NCBI GenBank assembly: GCA_003669255.1
Contig: QWPO01000151.1
Span: 1 to 21,884, forward strand
DNA length: 21,884 nt
Reading direction: 5' to 3'
DNA from: Planctomycetota bacterium
GTDB taxonomy: Bacteria; Planctomycetota; Planctomycetia; Pirellulales; UBA1268
How positions within the stretch are numbered: position 1 is the first letter of the stretch; each line of letters begins with the position of its first letter. Positions 6,426 to 14,905 of this stretch are shown piece by piece. The notes beneath the pieces are model-generated. The model saw only the letters and a program-made list of their open reading frames with translations. It had not been told where the DNA came from and did not search any database. A program made the position numbers and the translations under genes.

Positions 6426-7163
6426 ATGGCATGGTGGAACCTGCCTGGACTGGCACCCCTGATCGACCTCGTCTGCCCGCCGCGGTGTGCCTTCTGCGGT
6501 GCCGACCTGCCCGCGACGGCCGCTGGCGGGCCAATGGCGTGCGAGTCGTGCGCCGACGCGATCTCGAGCGACTCGATCCGCTGCGGATCCTGTGGCAAGC
6601 CCGTGTCGTCATCGGAATGCGGGTGCCGGGGCCGGCGCGGCGACTGGGACGGCATCGCCGTGCTGGCGTCGTACGGTGACGACGTCCGCGGGCAGGTGCT
6701 GCGCGCGAAGCGGCCTGCCGGCGAGTCTGTGGCTGCCGCGCCTGCCGGACTCCTGGTCGCGAAACACCAAGAGACGTTCACCGCTTGGCGGATTGAGACG
6801 GTCGTCCCCGTGCCGATGCACTGGAGGAGGCGGCTGGCCCGGGGGACGAGCGCGGCCGATGTGCTGGCGGCCGGAATCGCCCGCCGCCTGCGGCTGCCTC
6901 ACCGCCATCTGCTCAGTCGTCGGCGGGCCACCCCGATGCAGAACGAACTTCCCTTCGATGACCGCCAGGGCAACGTTCGCGGCGCCTTTGTGGCGTCCCG
7001 CCGTGCGGCCGGCCGCCGGGTCCTGCTCGTCGACGATGTCACCACCACGGGAGCTACGCTGGCCGAGTGTCGGCGGGCCCTGGTGGAGGCGGGAGCCTCC
7101 GCCGTCTACGCTGCGGTGGTGGCCCGGGCCGATCGTGGCGGTGCCGAAGGAGGGCGGCCCTGA
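6426..7163 (+). CDS. ComF family phosphoribosyltransferase-like protein
   Basis: A 245-aa protein. The N-terminus has a Cys-rich zinc-binding region with Cys17, 21, 24, 39, 42, 53, 56, 65 and 67. The C-terminal half is a type I phosphoribosyltransferase fold with VVPVPMHWRRRLARG near residue 127 and the PRPP loop VLLVDDVTTTGATLAEC near 199-215. ComF proteins take part in DNA uptake in naturally competent bacteria, and homologues are widespread with unclear roles. Other signature parts are present, such as RRRATPMQNELPFDDRQGNVRGAF. It is divergent from the LptF-like gene, 117 bases apart, and 95 bases ahead of hemC. Confidence 0.9.
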   Translation: MAWWNLPGLAPLIDLVCPPRCAFCGADLPATAAGGPMACESCADAISSDSIRCGSCGKPVSSSECGCRGRRGDWDGIAVLASYGDDVRGQVLRAKRPAGESVAAAPAGLLVAKHQETFTAWRIETVVPVPMHWRRRLARGTSAADVLAAGIARRLRLPHRHLLSRRRATPMQNELPFDDRQGNVRGAFVASRRAAGRRVLLVDDVTTTGATLAECRRALVEAGASAVYAAVVARADRGGAEGGRP

Positions 7164-7258
7164 ACGGCCCGCCGCCGAAGCTCCTGCGGCCGCTGTGTCA
7201 GACTGCTCCGATACCCACTGCGTTCGACATCCAGAGGGGGCCGACAGGCCCGGCTTCG

Positions 7259-8218
7259 ATGACCACCAGCGTTCCCTTTCGCATTGGCACGAGGGCCAGC
7301 ATGCTCGCCCGCACCCAGACAGGCTGGGTTGCCGAGCAGCTGCGGGCGCACGGCGTCGAGGTGAGCATCGAGGTCATCGGTACTCGCGGTGACGAGCGTC
7401 GCGATGTACCGATCGCCGCCATCGGCGGCGACGGCGTGTTCGTTCGCGAACTCGAACAGGCGCTTCTCGATGGCAGGATCGACGCGGCCGTGCACAGCCT
7501 CAAGGACATGCCGACGGCCGAGACGTCCGGGCTGGTGCTGGCCGGTATCCCAGCCCGGGCGACCCCATTCGACGCGTTGGTCGGTCGCACCGCCGGCCGT
7601 CTCGAGGATCTGCCGTCCGGAGCCCGTGTGGGCACGTCGAGCATCCGGCGGGTCGTGCAACTCAAGTCCCTGCGGCCTGACGTCGAGGTGGTCCCGCTTC
7701 GCGGCAACGTCGATACGCGACTGCGAAAACTCGATGCGGGCGAGTACGACGCCCTGATTCTCGCCGCCGCCGGGCTCGAGCGACTGGGGCTCGAACAGCG
7801 GATCACGCAACTGCTTGAGCCGCCGGTGTTCTGGCCGGCCGTGGCGCAGGGGGCGCTGGCGGTGCAGGTCCGGGCTGTCGATGCCACCGCCATCAACGCC
7901 GTCTCTTTCGTCGACGATGACGCGACGCACGCCGCTGCGCTGGCCGAGCGAAGCATGCTCAGTTCGCTGGCGGGGGGCTGTCTTGCGCCGATCGGGGGCT
8001 GGGCGAGGATCGGCGACCATGGCGGCCTCACGCTCGGTGGCTGCGTGCTCGATGTCGATGCGAGGAGCGGGGTGGTGTCCAGCATCACCGCCGAGGAGTC
8101 ATCGCCACGGGAGGCGTTACGAACTGAGGCGGCGGCGCTCGGCGTGGTAGTTGCGCAGCGGCTCATCGCCCAAGGGGCCGAGACCATGCTGACTCACATG
8201 CGCACGAAAATTGCCTGA
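7259..8218 (+). CDS. hemC: Porphobilinogen deaminase (hydroxymethylbilane synthase)
   Basis: A 319-aa cytosolic enzyme that joins four porphobilinogens into hydroxymethylbilane in haem biosynthesis. RIGTRASMLARTQTGWVAEQL at the start, DAAVHSLKDMPT, VGTSSIRRVVQL, PLRGNVDTRLRKL, AQGALAVQVR and the cofactor-binding Cys241 in AGGCLAPIGG are all conserved. The length matches the family (about 310). The ATG at 7259 is chosen because the family N-terminus begins a few residues before RIGTR; the frame is open further upstream through comF. No good ribosome binding site lies at the usual distance. No other haem genes are nearby, so it looks unlinked. Confidence 0.97.
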   Translation: MTTSVPFRIGTRASMLARTQTGWVAEQLRAHGVEVSIEVIGTRGDERRDVPIAAIGGDGVFVRELEQALLDGRIDAAVHSLKDMPTAETSGLVLAGIPARATPFDALVGRTAGRLEDLPSGARVGTSSIRRVVQLKSLRPDVEVVPLRGNVDTRLRKLDAGEYDALILAAAGLERLGLEQRITQLLEPPVFWPAVAQGALAVQVRAVDATAINAVSFVDDDATHAAALAERSMLSSLAGGCLAPIGGWARIGDHGGLTLGGCVLDVDARSGVVSSITAEESSPREALRTEAAALGVVVAQRLIAQGAETMLTHMRTKIA

Positions 8219-8220
8219 CT

Positions 8221-8238
8221 GGCCTCACGAAGGTGAGC
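8221..8238 (+). terminator. Possible hairpin terminator after hemC
   Basis: GGC-C-TCAC, loop GAAG, GTGAGCC forms a seven-pair stem with one bulged C, three bases past the hemC stop. The T tract that follows is weak (TTCTGTGG), so factor-independent termination is uncertain. Confidence 0.35.
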
Positions 8239-8295
8239 CTTCTGTGGCTGTTCGACACCGCTCAGGTGGAGGGTATGAGGCTTTGTCGATATGCA

Positions 8296-8301
8296 TAGAA
8301 T
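8296..8301 (+). promoter_or_regulatory. Possible -10 box (TAGAAT) ahead of the response regulator
   Basis: TAGAAT in the AT-rich patch TATGCATAGAATCT is the best -10 candidate in the 237-base gap between hemC and the regulator gene. It would give a long leader of roughly 150 bases. No -35 match is seen. The gap also holds a 7-bp inverted repeat, ACGGTAC (8385-8391) with GTACCGT (8429-8435). Confidence 0.25.
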
Positions 8302-8455
8302 CTGCGTTCAAGAAGTTCTTCGCACCTCCAAGAGGGCTTCCGTGACTCCCCAGGAGGGGCGTTGTGACTCGGAGGGAAGCCGGTACGGTACACCCGGTTT
8401 GAGTTTCGGCAGTTGCGTGAGCGACCCGGTACCGTCTCGCGGAAGGTTAGGCCAT

Positions 8456-9088
8456 ATGGCGATCAAGGTAGTGATTGCGGATGACCACGAGGTGGTCCGG
8501 CGCGGGCTTGCCAGCCTGCTCGCCGGTTCTGAGGTCAAGATCGTCGGCGAGGCGACGACGGGCGACGAGGCTGTGAAGCTCACCAAAAAGACGAAGCCGG
8601 ACGTCATCCTGCTCGACATCCGTATGCAGGGCAAGGACGGTCTCGCGGCTCTCGAGAAGATCCGTGCCGACATGCCGAGCGTACGGTGCGTGATGCTCTC
8701 CACGTTCGACAATCCCACCTACGTCGCCCGTGCCGTCGCCGCCGGGGCTCACGACTACATTCTCAAGGGTTGCACCCGCAGCGAACTGATCAACTCGATC
8801 ACCGGCGCCGCGGCCGGTCAGTTGCCGATGCGGGCGGGCGAGTTGCGGCGGGTTGCCACCACGATGGCCAACCGCGTGGCCACAGCCGACCCCGACATCC
8901 CCCTCACGCAGCGAGAAACGCAGGTGCTCCGCCACATGGCACTCGGGCTTTCCAACAAGGAGATCGCCCAGTCGCTGACGATCAGCGTCGAGACCGTCAA
9001 GGAGCACGTCCAAAACATCCTCCGCAAACTCGCCGTGAGCGACCGCACGCAGGCCGCCGTCTGGGCCGTGCGACGGGGCCTTGTCTGA
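8456..9088 (+). CDS. NarL/FixJ-type response regulator with LuxR DNA-binding domain
   Basis: A 210-aa transcription factor. The receiver domain (about 1-120) has the acidic pair Asp9/Asp10, phosphoacceptor Asp54 in VILLDIRMQGKDG, Ser82 and the conserved Lys104 in YILKG, so it should be phosphorylatable. The C-terminal LuxR helix-turn-helix (about 147-207) reads LTQRETQVLRHMALGLSNKEIAQSL and then SVETVKEHVQNILRKL. The ATG at 8456 fits the family N-terminus MAIKVVIADDHE and has GGAAGG upstream; the longer frame from 8291 has no homologous sequence. No histidine kinase is adjacent, so it is an orphan here and its signal and targets are unknown. Confidence 0.93.
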   Translation: MAIKVVIADDHEVVRRGLASLLAGSEVKIVGEATTGDEAVKLTKKTKPDVILLDIRMQGKDGLAALEKIRADMPSVRCVMLSTFDNPTYVARAVAAGAHDYILKGCTRSELINSITGAAAGQLPMRAGELRRVATTMANRVATADPDIPLTQRETQVLRHMALGLSNKEIAQSLTISVETVKEHVQNILRKLAVSDRTQAAVWAVRRGLV

Positions 9089-9151
9089 TACGAGTCGCGT
9101 TGATGCTCTCGCATTCACGAGGCTCGGGGCTTGCTGGAGCGAGGCACGTGC

Positions 9152-10078
9152 TCAACGAGCGCGAGGATGGGCCTTGTCGAAGGCGTCGAGAAGGCGGCTG
9201 GTCGTCACGTGGGTGTAGATCTGCGTGGTGACCAGGCTCTTGTGTCCAAGGAGTTCCTGGACGCTCCGGATGTCGGCGCCGGCGTCGAGCAGGTGTGTTG
9301 CAAAGCTGTGCCGCAGGGTGTGCGGGCTCGCCTTGCCGGCGAGGCCTGCCACAGCCAGGTGCTTTTCCAGGAGCCGAGCGACGCCCCGCACGGACAGCCG
9401 TCCGCCGAACTTGTTGGTGAACAGCGGGCGGCTCGTGGCGCGGCCGCCGGCGGCTGTGGGCCGCGCCGCGAGCCAGCTTCTCACTGCCGCCTGGGCATGT
9501 GATCCCACGATGCCCAGGCGCTCGCGTCGCCCCTTTCCCCGGATGCGCACTGTGGCATTGCGAAGGTCGAGGTCGCCGTCGTCGAGGCTGACGAGTTCCC
9601 GGACGCGGCATCCCGACGAGTACATCAGCTCCAGGATCGCACGGTCCCGCAGGCCTCCCACCTGGCCCGGTCGTGGGGCCGCCAGCAGCTGAGAGATCTC
9701 GTCGCCGGTGAGAAACTTGGGGAGTTTCCGTGGCTTCCTCGGGCTGCGGAGCGGCTTGGCGGGATTGCCCCGCACCCAGCCCTCCCGCTGCCCAAAGGCA
9801 TAGAAGCTCCGCATGCTGGCGAGCTTGCGGGCCACGGTGGAAGCCGCGTAGCCCGCGGCATGCAGGCCCGCGGCAAACCGTCGCAAGAGCACGCTGGAGG
9901 CGTCGCCGGGCGCCCGGCAGCCGGCCGAGGCGAGAAACTCTTCGAGTTGGAGGAGGTCCTCGCGGTAGCTCTTTACCGTGAGGGGCGAACCGCCACGTTC
10001 CGCCACCATGTGCCGAAGAAAACGCTCGGCCACGTCGCCGAAGGCCGTGCGATTCGGTGCGGCGCTGGCCATGGGCAT
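9152..10078 (-). CDS. Tyrosine recombinase XerC/XerD
   Basis: A 308-aa protein with an N-terminal SAM-like core-binding domain (about 10-100) and a catalytic domain. All active-site residues are present: Arg158 (SGCRVREL), Lys182 (RGKGRRERLG), His253 and Arg256 (HTLRHSFATH), His279 (LLGHKS) and the nucleophile Tyr288 (TTQIYTH). These enzymes resolve chromosome dimers at dif during cell division, and the length and motifs match housekeeping Xer proteins rather than phage integrases. The frame is open to a GTG at 10111, but that would overlap the upstream gene; ATG at 10078 leaves 13 bases, and ATG at 10072 is also possible. XerC and XerD cannot be told apart by eye. It is co-directional with a conserved 77-aa gene. 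Confidence 0.92.
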   Translation of the reverse strand: MPMASAAPNRTAFGDVAERFLRHMVAERGGSPLTVKSYREDLLQLEEFLASAGCRAPGDASSVLLRRFAAGLHAAGYAASTVARKLASMRSFYAFGQREGWVRGNPAKPLRSPRKPRKLPKFLTGDEISQLLAAPRPGQVGGLRDRAILELMYSSGCRVRELVSLDDGDLDLRNATVRIRGKGRRERLGIVGSHAQAAVRSWLAARPTAAGGRATSRPLFTNKFGGRLSVRGVARLLEKHLAVAGLAGKASPHTLRHSFATHLLDAGADIRSVQELLGHKSLVTTQIYTHVTTSRLLDAFDKAHPRAR

Positions 10079-10091
10079 CGGGCCCGTCGGC

Positions 10092-10325
10092 TCAGGCCAA
10101 CCGGTCGGCACGCCGGCCGAACGGCAGCCGGGTCGGACGCGGTGTATTTTGCCGCACCTTCTGGCCGAGGACCGCGGCGTCGTACCACGAGAAACTCAGA
10201 TCCGGGTTGGCGGCATGCCGCGCCAGAGCCTCAAGGGCCTGGTCGCGGCTGTCATCGTCGTACAGGAAGACGTAGCGTTCGCCCCCTTTGACGAGTGCGA
10301 TCACATTGATGTCACGGGAGGCCAT
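10092..10325 (-). CDS. Conserved 77-aa protein upstream of the Xer gene
   Basis: A small soluble protein beginning MASRDINVIALVKGGERYVFLYDD, followed by SRDQALEALARHAANPDLSFSWYDAAVLGQKVRQ and a basic Arg-rich tail. From memory the same core (RDINVIALVKG-ERY-FLYDD, LSF-WYDAAVL) occurs in many planctomycete genomes as a hypothetical protein, which supports it being real. The ATG at 10325 is preferred over an earlier start at 10367, as conserved sequence begins there. It ends 13 bases before the recombinase start, so the two are probably co-transcribed. A strand-helix-strand pattern suggests a compact alpha/beta fold. The function is unknown. Confidence 0.72.
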   Translation of the reverse strand: MASRDINVIALVKGGERYVFLYDDDSRDQALEALARHAANPDLSFSWYDAAVLGQKVRQNTPRPTRLPFGRRADRLA

Positions 10326-10502
10326 GAGAGTCCCCGGGCAGAACGCCGTGGCCGGACGACTGGCCACCCGTTAGGGTATCGGTCCGTTCCTGGCAGCGAC
10401 CGCAGGGTTCCGCGGCGCGATCCCCAAGTCTCCGCGATCGGGCCAACCGCCCGCGAAAATGGGGCGATGTGGGGCTTCTCCGCACAACTCTGGGAAGGAT
10501 GT

Positions 10503-10530
10503 GAGGGCCGCAGCAACTGCCGGGGCCCTC
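10503..10530 (-). terminator. Possible hairpin after the PIG-L deacetylase gene
   Basis: GAGGGCC (10503-10509) and GGCCCTC (10524-10530) form a 7-bp stem with a 14-base loop, five bases past the deacetylase stop on the minus strand. There is no T tract after it, so this is only a weak terminator candidate. Confidence 0.3.
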
Positions 10531-10534
10531 GACC

Positions 10535-11218
10535 TCAAAACAAGCTGGCGAAGTTTTTGAGCGCAACTGGCTCCCGGCTCCAGAAGGGCTCGCCGTAGCG
10601 GGTACCGATCATGCTGCCCCACCAGGCATCGGCGGCCGCCACGCGGTCGAGTGTGCCAAGGCCGTCGCCCCGCGGAGGAAACTGGCTCGCGTAGCAGTCG
10701 AGGCTCCGGCACTTGCTCTCCCACGTGGCCGAGATGTCGACCACAAAGGATGGCTGCCGGACCGCCTTGAGGTGCACGCAGCTGTAGTGATAGACCCGCT
10801 CGGGGTGCCATGGCTCGCCGGGGAGATCGCACTTGGTGAGTTTTGCCCAGAATCGCGCGGCCTCTACCAGCCTGGTGGCGGCGACGTGGTCGGGGTGCGC
10901 GTCAACCCAATGCGGGGCGAACAGCCAGCGTGGCCGAGCCATGCGGATGGCCCCTGCAAGCTGTCCGCGGGCGGCGAGCGTGGCCCGCAGTCGGCGGTTG
11001 GGCAGTCCCAGGTTCTCCCGCCACGTCACTCCGGGGGCGGCCGACGCGGCGGCCGTCTCGCGGCTCCGGATGTCGACCGACCCCCGCGGCGTCGGCTCGC
11101 CGTCGGTCAGGTCCAGGATGCCCACCGACATGCCCTCGCGGAGCATGAGCGAGATGGTGCCACCCATGCCGAGTTCGGCGTCGTCGGGATGCGGGGCGAT
11201 CACGAGGGCATCGAGCAT
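10535..11218 (-). CDS. bshB1: PIG-L family deacetylase, BshB1-like
   Basis: A 227-aa zinc-dependent N-acetylglucosaminyl deacetylase. The motif APHPDDAELGMGG gives His10, Asp12 and Asp13, and HPDH gives His111; these match the zinc ligands and catalytic base of MshB/BshB. DGEPTPRGS, RxRET and the middle region LGLPNRRL also match the BshB1 group, which removes acetyl from GlcNAc-malate in bacillithiol synthesis. The start is placed at the ATG before LDALVIAPHPDD with GGAG eight bases upstream; the longer frame has no family similarity. No bshA or bshC is in the window, so the bacillithiol role is inferred from similarity only. It is divergent from the M32 peptidase gene. Confidence 0.82.
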   Translation of the reverse strand: MLDALVIAPHPDDAELGMGGTISLMLREGMSVGILDLTDGEPTPRGSVDIRSRETAAASAAPGVTWRENLGLPNRRLRATLAARGQLAGAIRMARPRWLFAPHWVDAHPDHVAATRLVEAARFWAKLTKCDLPGEPWHPERVYHYSCVHLKAVRQPSFVVDISATWESKCRSLDCYASQFPPRGDGLGTLDRVAAADAWWGSMIGTRYGEPFWSREPVALKNFASLF

Positions 11219-11290
11219 GCCGGGGCTCCGTGTGGCTGGAGCCGCAAACCTTGCGGGCGGCTCGGAAGGATGATCATACTTTCGCCGCCG

Positions 11291-12838
11291 ATGACTGCGC
11301 CCCCACACCGATCCCCCGCCTCGTCCTCGACGGCCGATCTGTTCGCCGCCGCCTGCGGTCACGCGCGGCGCACGGCCGTGCTTGGCAGCGTTGAGTCGCT
11401 GCTCGGCTGGGACGAGCAGACCATGCTCCCCAGGGCCGGCGGTCCTCATCGCGCCGACCAGGCCACCGCCATGGCCGCGGTCGTCCATGGGCTGCGGACT
11501 GACCCGACCCAGGCCGAGCGGCTTGCGGCCCTGGCCGCTTCACCGATGGCGACCCGGGGAACGCCACAGGAGCGGGCCGCGCTCCGCCTGCTCAAGCACG
11601 ACGCCGACAAGCAGTCTCGGCTACCGGTGAGGCTGGTTGAGGAGTTGGCCAGGGCCGCCGTCGAAGCCCAGCAAGCCTGGGTCGAGGCGCGGGCCTCATC
11701 GACGTGGTCCGCGCTCCGGCCGCATCTCGTGCGGATGTTCGCGCTCAAGCGGGAGCAGGCGGCCTGCCAACGGCCCGACCTGGATCCGTACGACGCCCTG
11801 CTCGACGACTACGAGCCTGGGGCCCGCTGGCAGCGTCTCGCGGAACAGTTCGCGCCGCTCCGCGCCGCCGTCGTGGATCTCGTCGGAGAATGCGGCACCG
11901 CCATCCGCCGGCCGGATGAGTCGATCCTCACCGAGCGACTCTATCCCGTGGAGTCCCAGCGGGATTTCGTTCGCGAGGTGGCGGGACGGATCGGATTTGA
12001 TTTCGGCCGCGGCCGGCTCGACACGACGGAGCATCCCTTCTGCACCACGCTCGGCCCCGACGACTGCCGGATCACCACGCGGTGGAACGAGCGGTCGCTG
12101 CCCACCGCACTGTTTGGAGTGCTCCACGAGGCTGGTCATGGGCTCTACGAACAGGGCCTCTCCCGCGAGTGGTATGGGCTGCCTCCCGGCGAGGCCGCCT
12201 CGCTCGGCATCCACGAGTCGCAGTCACGGCTCTGGGAGAACCTCGTGGGACGGTCGCGGCCATTCTGGGAGTGGTGCTTTCCTTTGGCACGAAAGGCATT
12301 CCCTGCCGCGCTCGATGATGTTGATGTTGACCGGTTTCGCGAGGCACTTCTGGCGGTACGCCCGTCATTCATTCGGGTCGAGGCCGACGAGGTCACCTAC
12401 AACCTGCACGTGTTGCTCCGGTTCGATCTCGAACGCGCCGTCGTGCATGGCGACCTGGCAGTGGACGACCTGCCGGCCGCATGGAACGACCGGTTCGAGC
12501 GAGACTTTGGCATGCGGCCGCCGGACGACGCCCACGGTGTGCTCCAGGACATCCACTGGAGCGCGGGCCTGATCGGCTACTTCCCGACCTATACGCTCGG
12601 CAACCTCTTCGCCGCGCAGCTCATGGAGGCGGCGCGGCGGGCGGTTCCCGATTTCGATGACCAGATGGCCGCCGGCCGGTTCGTCGACCTGCTGGAGTGG
12701 CTTCGCCGGGAGGTGCATGCGTTCGGCCGCACCCTGGAATCAGAGCCGCTGGTGGAGCGGGCGACGGGTGGCTGCGTCTCGGGAGACTGGCTCGTGCGGA
12801 GCCTCCGCGACCGCTATGGGCCCGCCTACGGCCTCTGA
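11291..12838 (+). CDS. M32 family metallocarboxypeptidase (Taq carboxypeptidase type)
   Basis: A 515-aa enzyme that removes C-terminal residues from peptides using a metal ion. The metal site is HEAGH (His279, Glu280, His283) with the second family motif HESQSRLWEN (Glu309 as third ligand). Other M32 marks are LLGWDEQTMLPRAG near the start, DTTEHPFCTTLGPDDCRITTR before the metal site, and GYFPTYTLGNLFAAQL near the end. The length matches the family (about 500). ATG at 11270 is an alternative start, with a GGAAGG directly abutting it, which is too close for a ribosome binding site; neither start has good spacing. No signal peptide is seen, so it is probably cytoplasmic. It is divergent from the deacetylase, with about 70 bases between. 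Confidence 0.95.
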   Translation: MTAPPHRSPASSSTADLFAAACGHARRTAVLGSVESLLGWDEQTMLPRAGGPHRADQATAMAAVVHGLRTDPTQAERLAALAASPMATRGTPQERAALRLLKHDADKQSRLPVRLVEELARAAVEAQQAWVEARASSTWSALRPHLVRMFALKREQAACQRPDLDPYDALLDDYEPGARWQRLAEQFAPLRAAVVDLVGECGTAIRRPDESILTERLYPVESQRDFVREVAGRIGFDFGRGRLDTTEHPFCTTLGPDDCRITTRWNERSLPTALFGVLHEAGHGLYEQGLSREWYGLPPGEAASLGIHESQSRLWENLVGRSRPFWEWCFPLARKAFPAALDDVDVDRFREALLAVRPSFIRVEADEVTYNLHVLLRFDLERAVVHGDLAVDDLPAAWNDRFERDFGMRPPDDAHGVLQDIHWSAGLIGYFPTYTLGNLFAAQLMEAARRAVPDFDDQMAAGRFVDLLEWLRREVHAFGRTLESEPLVERATGGCVSGDWLVRSLRDRYGPAYGL

Positions 12839-12845
12839 CCGCTGC

Positions 12846-12859
12846 CCGCCCGCGGGCGG
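12846..12859 (+). terminator. GC palindrome after the M32 gene
   Basis: CCGCCCG directly followed by CGGGCGG, a 14-base perfect palindrome eight bases past the stop. It could slow or end transcription, but it has no loop and no T tract, so terminator activity is doubtful. Confidence 0.3.
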
Positions 12860-12881
12860 CGCCCCGCGGGAATCCCGCTGG

Positions 12882-12887
12882 TACAAT
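12882..12887 (+). promoter_or_regulatory. Possible -10 box (TACAAT)
   Basis: TACAAT is one base from TATAAT and is the only AT-rich word in the GC-rich gap ahead of the gene at 12962. It lies about 75 bases upstream of that start. There is no recognisable -35 box. Confidence 0.3.
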
Positions 12888-12961
12888 CGTCGCCGTGGAG
12901 TGGGAGGCCCCTCCTTTCTGGCGTGCGATTTCTCTGAAGACGAGATCCCGGAGCGCGAGCG

Positions 12962-14905
12962 ATGGCTGACGACGGCAAGGACCACGGCGACGACCACGAG
13001 ACGAAGAGCGAAGGCTTTGATCCCTGGGCCGACCTCGAGGCGGAGGGGGCTGCCGATCTGGGGGAGGGGTCTTCGCTCTCCTTTGACGATGCCTCGCTGG
13101 ATGCGGGGCTCGATGTTCCGGCCGACGAACCGGCAGCAGAGAGCGGCACGGCCGACGAAGCCTTCGTCACCGAGGTCTCGGCGGATGGTGAGGCGGTGGA
13201 GGACGACGCCTTCGTGAACGCATGGCTCAACGAGCCGACCGAGGAAGCAGCCCACTCGACCCCGCTCTCCGTGTTCGCTCCGGATGATCTCTCGGATGTC
13301 GGCGGGGCGGTCGGCGGCGATGCAGCTGAATCGGATTGGCCCGGCGATCCTTCGGCAATCGAGATCGGCACCGGGCAGTCGGGCGTAACGTCGGCGAGTG
13401 ACATCGACGGGATTGGGTTCGGGGTCGCCGACGCTCTCCTCTCGGAACCGACTGGCGAGGAGCCTGTTTTCGACACGGCCTCGTTGGACGATGCGGACTC
13501 GGAGGGTGTCGAAGCGGTTGCCTTCGCAGCGATAGAAGGCGACGAACCAGCCGAGGAGACCATCATCGACTTTAGCACTGCCGCCGCCGCTGCCACGCTG
13601 GCCGCAGCAGCCGCGGACGGCGACAGCGTGGCCGTTGCCACACAGCCCGGTCCAGCAGCCGACGGTAGGCCGCGAAAGCGTGGGCCGCTCCGGCAACTGC
13701 TCGGCGTGGTGCTTGGGGGCTTGCTGGCGATCCCGGTCGTACTTGGCATTCTGATCGGCCTGATGTGGATGGGATGGAGTGACACAGCCGGGATTCGCAG
13801 GCTGATTCCCGAGCAACTCGCGTTCCTTCTGCCCCAGGCGAGAAACCCCGTCGCGATGGGCACCACGGGCGGGCCAGACCTTGGTACGGCGGCTTCGCTC
13901 AACGAACTTCCGGTCCTGGCTGATGAGACTGGAGCTGTCGCGGATGAGGTGCCGTCGTCGTTGCCGGACTCGGAGCCTGCAGCTGACGCAGTCGTACCGC
14001 CAATCGTGACCGAGGAGCCGGTCGTGACCGGGGAGCCAGCCGCGACAGAGACGGCATCGTCGTCGGATCCACTTGCCGCGGTGTCCGCCGAGCCGGCGCT
14101 GACGGAGGAGCCAGGATCGCTGGTTGCCGACGACGGAGCGGTGACCAGCGACCCGTCGCCCGCCGCCGACCCGTCCGTCGCCGATCCGCCCGCCGCCGTT
14201 CTCGCTGAGCCGTCCTTCGATGACCTCGCCGCGATCTCCCCGCCCGCGACCGACGATGTCGCTCCAGCGACGGCCGTGGCGCCGCCCGCTGCTGCTGTCC
14301 CCGTCGTGCCGGAGCCGGAACCGCTCGATCTCGGCGGCCTCGAGGCAGCGGTTGCGGAAGCCACGGCCGCTCTCGACGCTGTGGAGGCGGTGGCCGATCC
14401 CGCCGACCCGGTCCGCAAGACGCTGCTCGTGGACTGGTACAAGCGGCTCGCGCGGGTCGCGCAGGAACTCACCACGCTCGAGCATCTCGCGGCCGATTCG
14501 GGGCGGCCTCTCTCGGCGACTCCCGCCGTGGCGGCCGAACTCGGCGGTCACATCCTCGCCACACCAGCTGTCGCCGACGACCTCGCACGGCTGGCGCGGA
14601 ACTGGCTTACCTACTCCCGCCGCGATGGTGACGGTGTCGTGATGCCGGCCACGTTCTCCGGCGCGCGTCGCGTCGGGCCTTACTGGTGCTCCCGTGTATC
14701 GATCGCAGAGGCCGGGGGTGCATCCCGCGAACTCTCCGTGATCTCGCGAATCGAACCGGTCGCCCTGCCGGGCGATGCGGTGATCGTCATGGGGCTGGTG
14801 ATGGACGGAGGCGTGCTCTGGGCGTCGGAGTTGCTGTCGGCATCGGCGGCCTCCAAGCCGGCCGCGGTCGCTGAGCCCGATCCGTTCAGTCAGCCGGGCC
14901 CGTGA
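12962..14905 (+). CDS. Acidic single-pass membrane protein, unknown function
   Basis: A 647-aa protein with three parts. Residues 1-235 are low-complexity and strongly acidic (many Asp, Glu, Ala, Ser). A basic patch RPRKRGPLRQ is followed by one membrane helix at about 246-271. Residues 272-455 are a Pro/Ala/Glu/Val-rich linker with repeated EEP, EPA and ADP units. The C-terminal 190 residues look folded: DPVRKTLLVDWYKRLARVAQEL, an ATPAVADDLARLARNWL helix, then strands GARRVGPYWCSRVSI and PGDAVIVMGLVMDG. The basic patch before the helix predicts an acidic N-terminus in the cytoplasm and a folded domain outside. The start has GGAG eight bases upstream. The stop overlaps the amidase start by four bases. 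I do not recognise the family. Long frames on the other strand are shadows. Confidence 0.75.
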   Translation: MADDGKDHGDDHETKSEGFDPWADLEAEGAADLGEGSSLSFDDASLDAGLDVPADEPAAESGTADEAFVTEVSADGEAVEDDAFVNAWLNEPTEEAAHSTPLSVFAPDDLSDVGGAVGGDAAESDWPGDPSAIEIGTGQSGVTSASDIDGIGFGVADALLSEPTGEEPVFDTASLDDADSEGVEAVAFAAIEGDEPAEETIIDFSTAAAAATLAAAAADGDSVAVATQPGPAADGRPRKRGPLRQLLGVVLGGLLAIPVVLGILIGLMWMGWSDTAGIRRLIPEQLAFLLPQARNPVAMGTTGGPDLGTAASLNELPVLADETGAVADEVPSSLPDSEPAADAVVPPIVTEEPVVTGEPAATETASSSDPLAAVSAEPALTEEPGSLVADDGAVTSDPSPAADPSVADPPAAVLAEPSFDDLAAISPPATDDVAPATAVAPPAAAVPVVPEPEPLDLGGLEAAVAEATAALDAVEAVADPADPVRKTLLVDWYKRLARVAQELTTLEHLAADSGRPLSATPAVAAELGGHILATPAVADDLARLARNWLTYSRRDGDGVVMPATFSGARRVGPYWCSRVSIAEAGGASRELSVISRIEPVALPGDAVIVMGLVMDGGVLWASELLSASAASKPAAVAEPDPFSQPGP

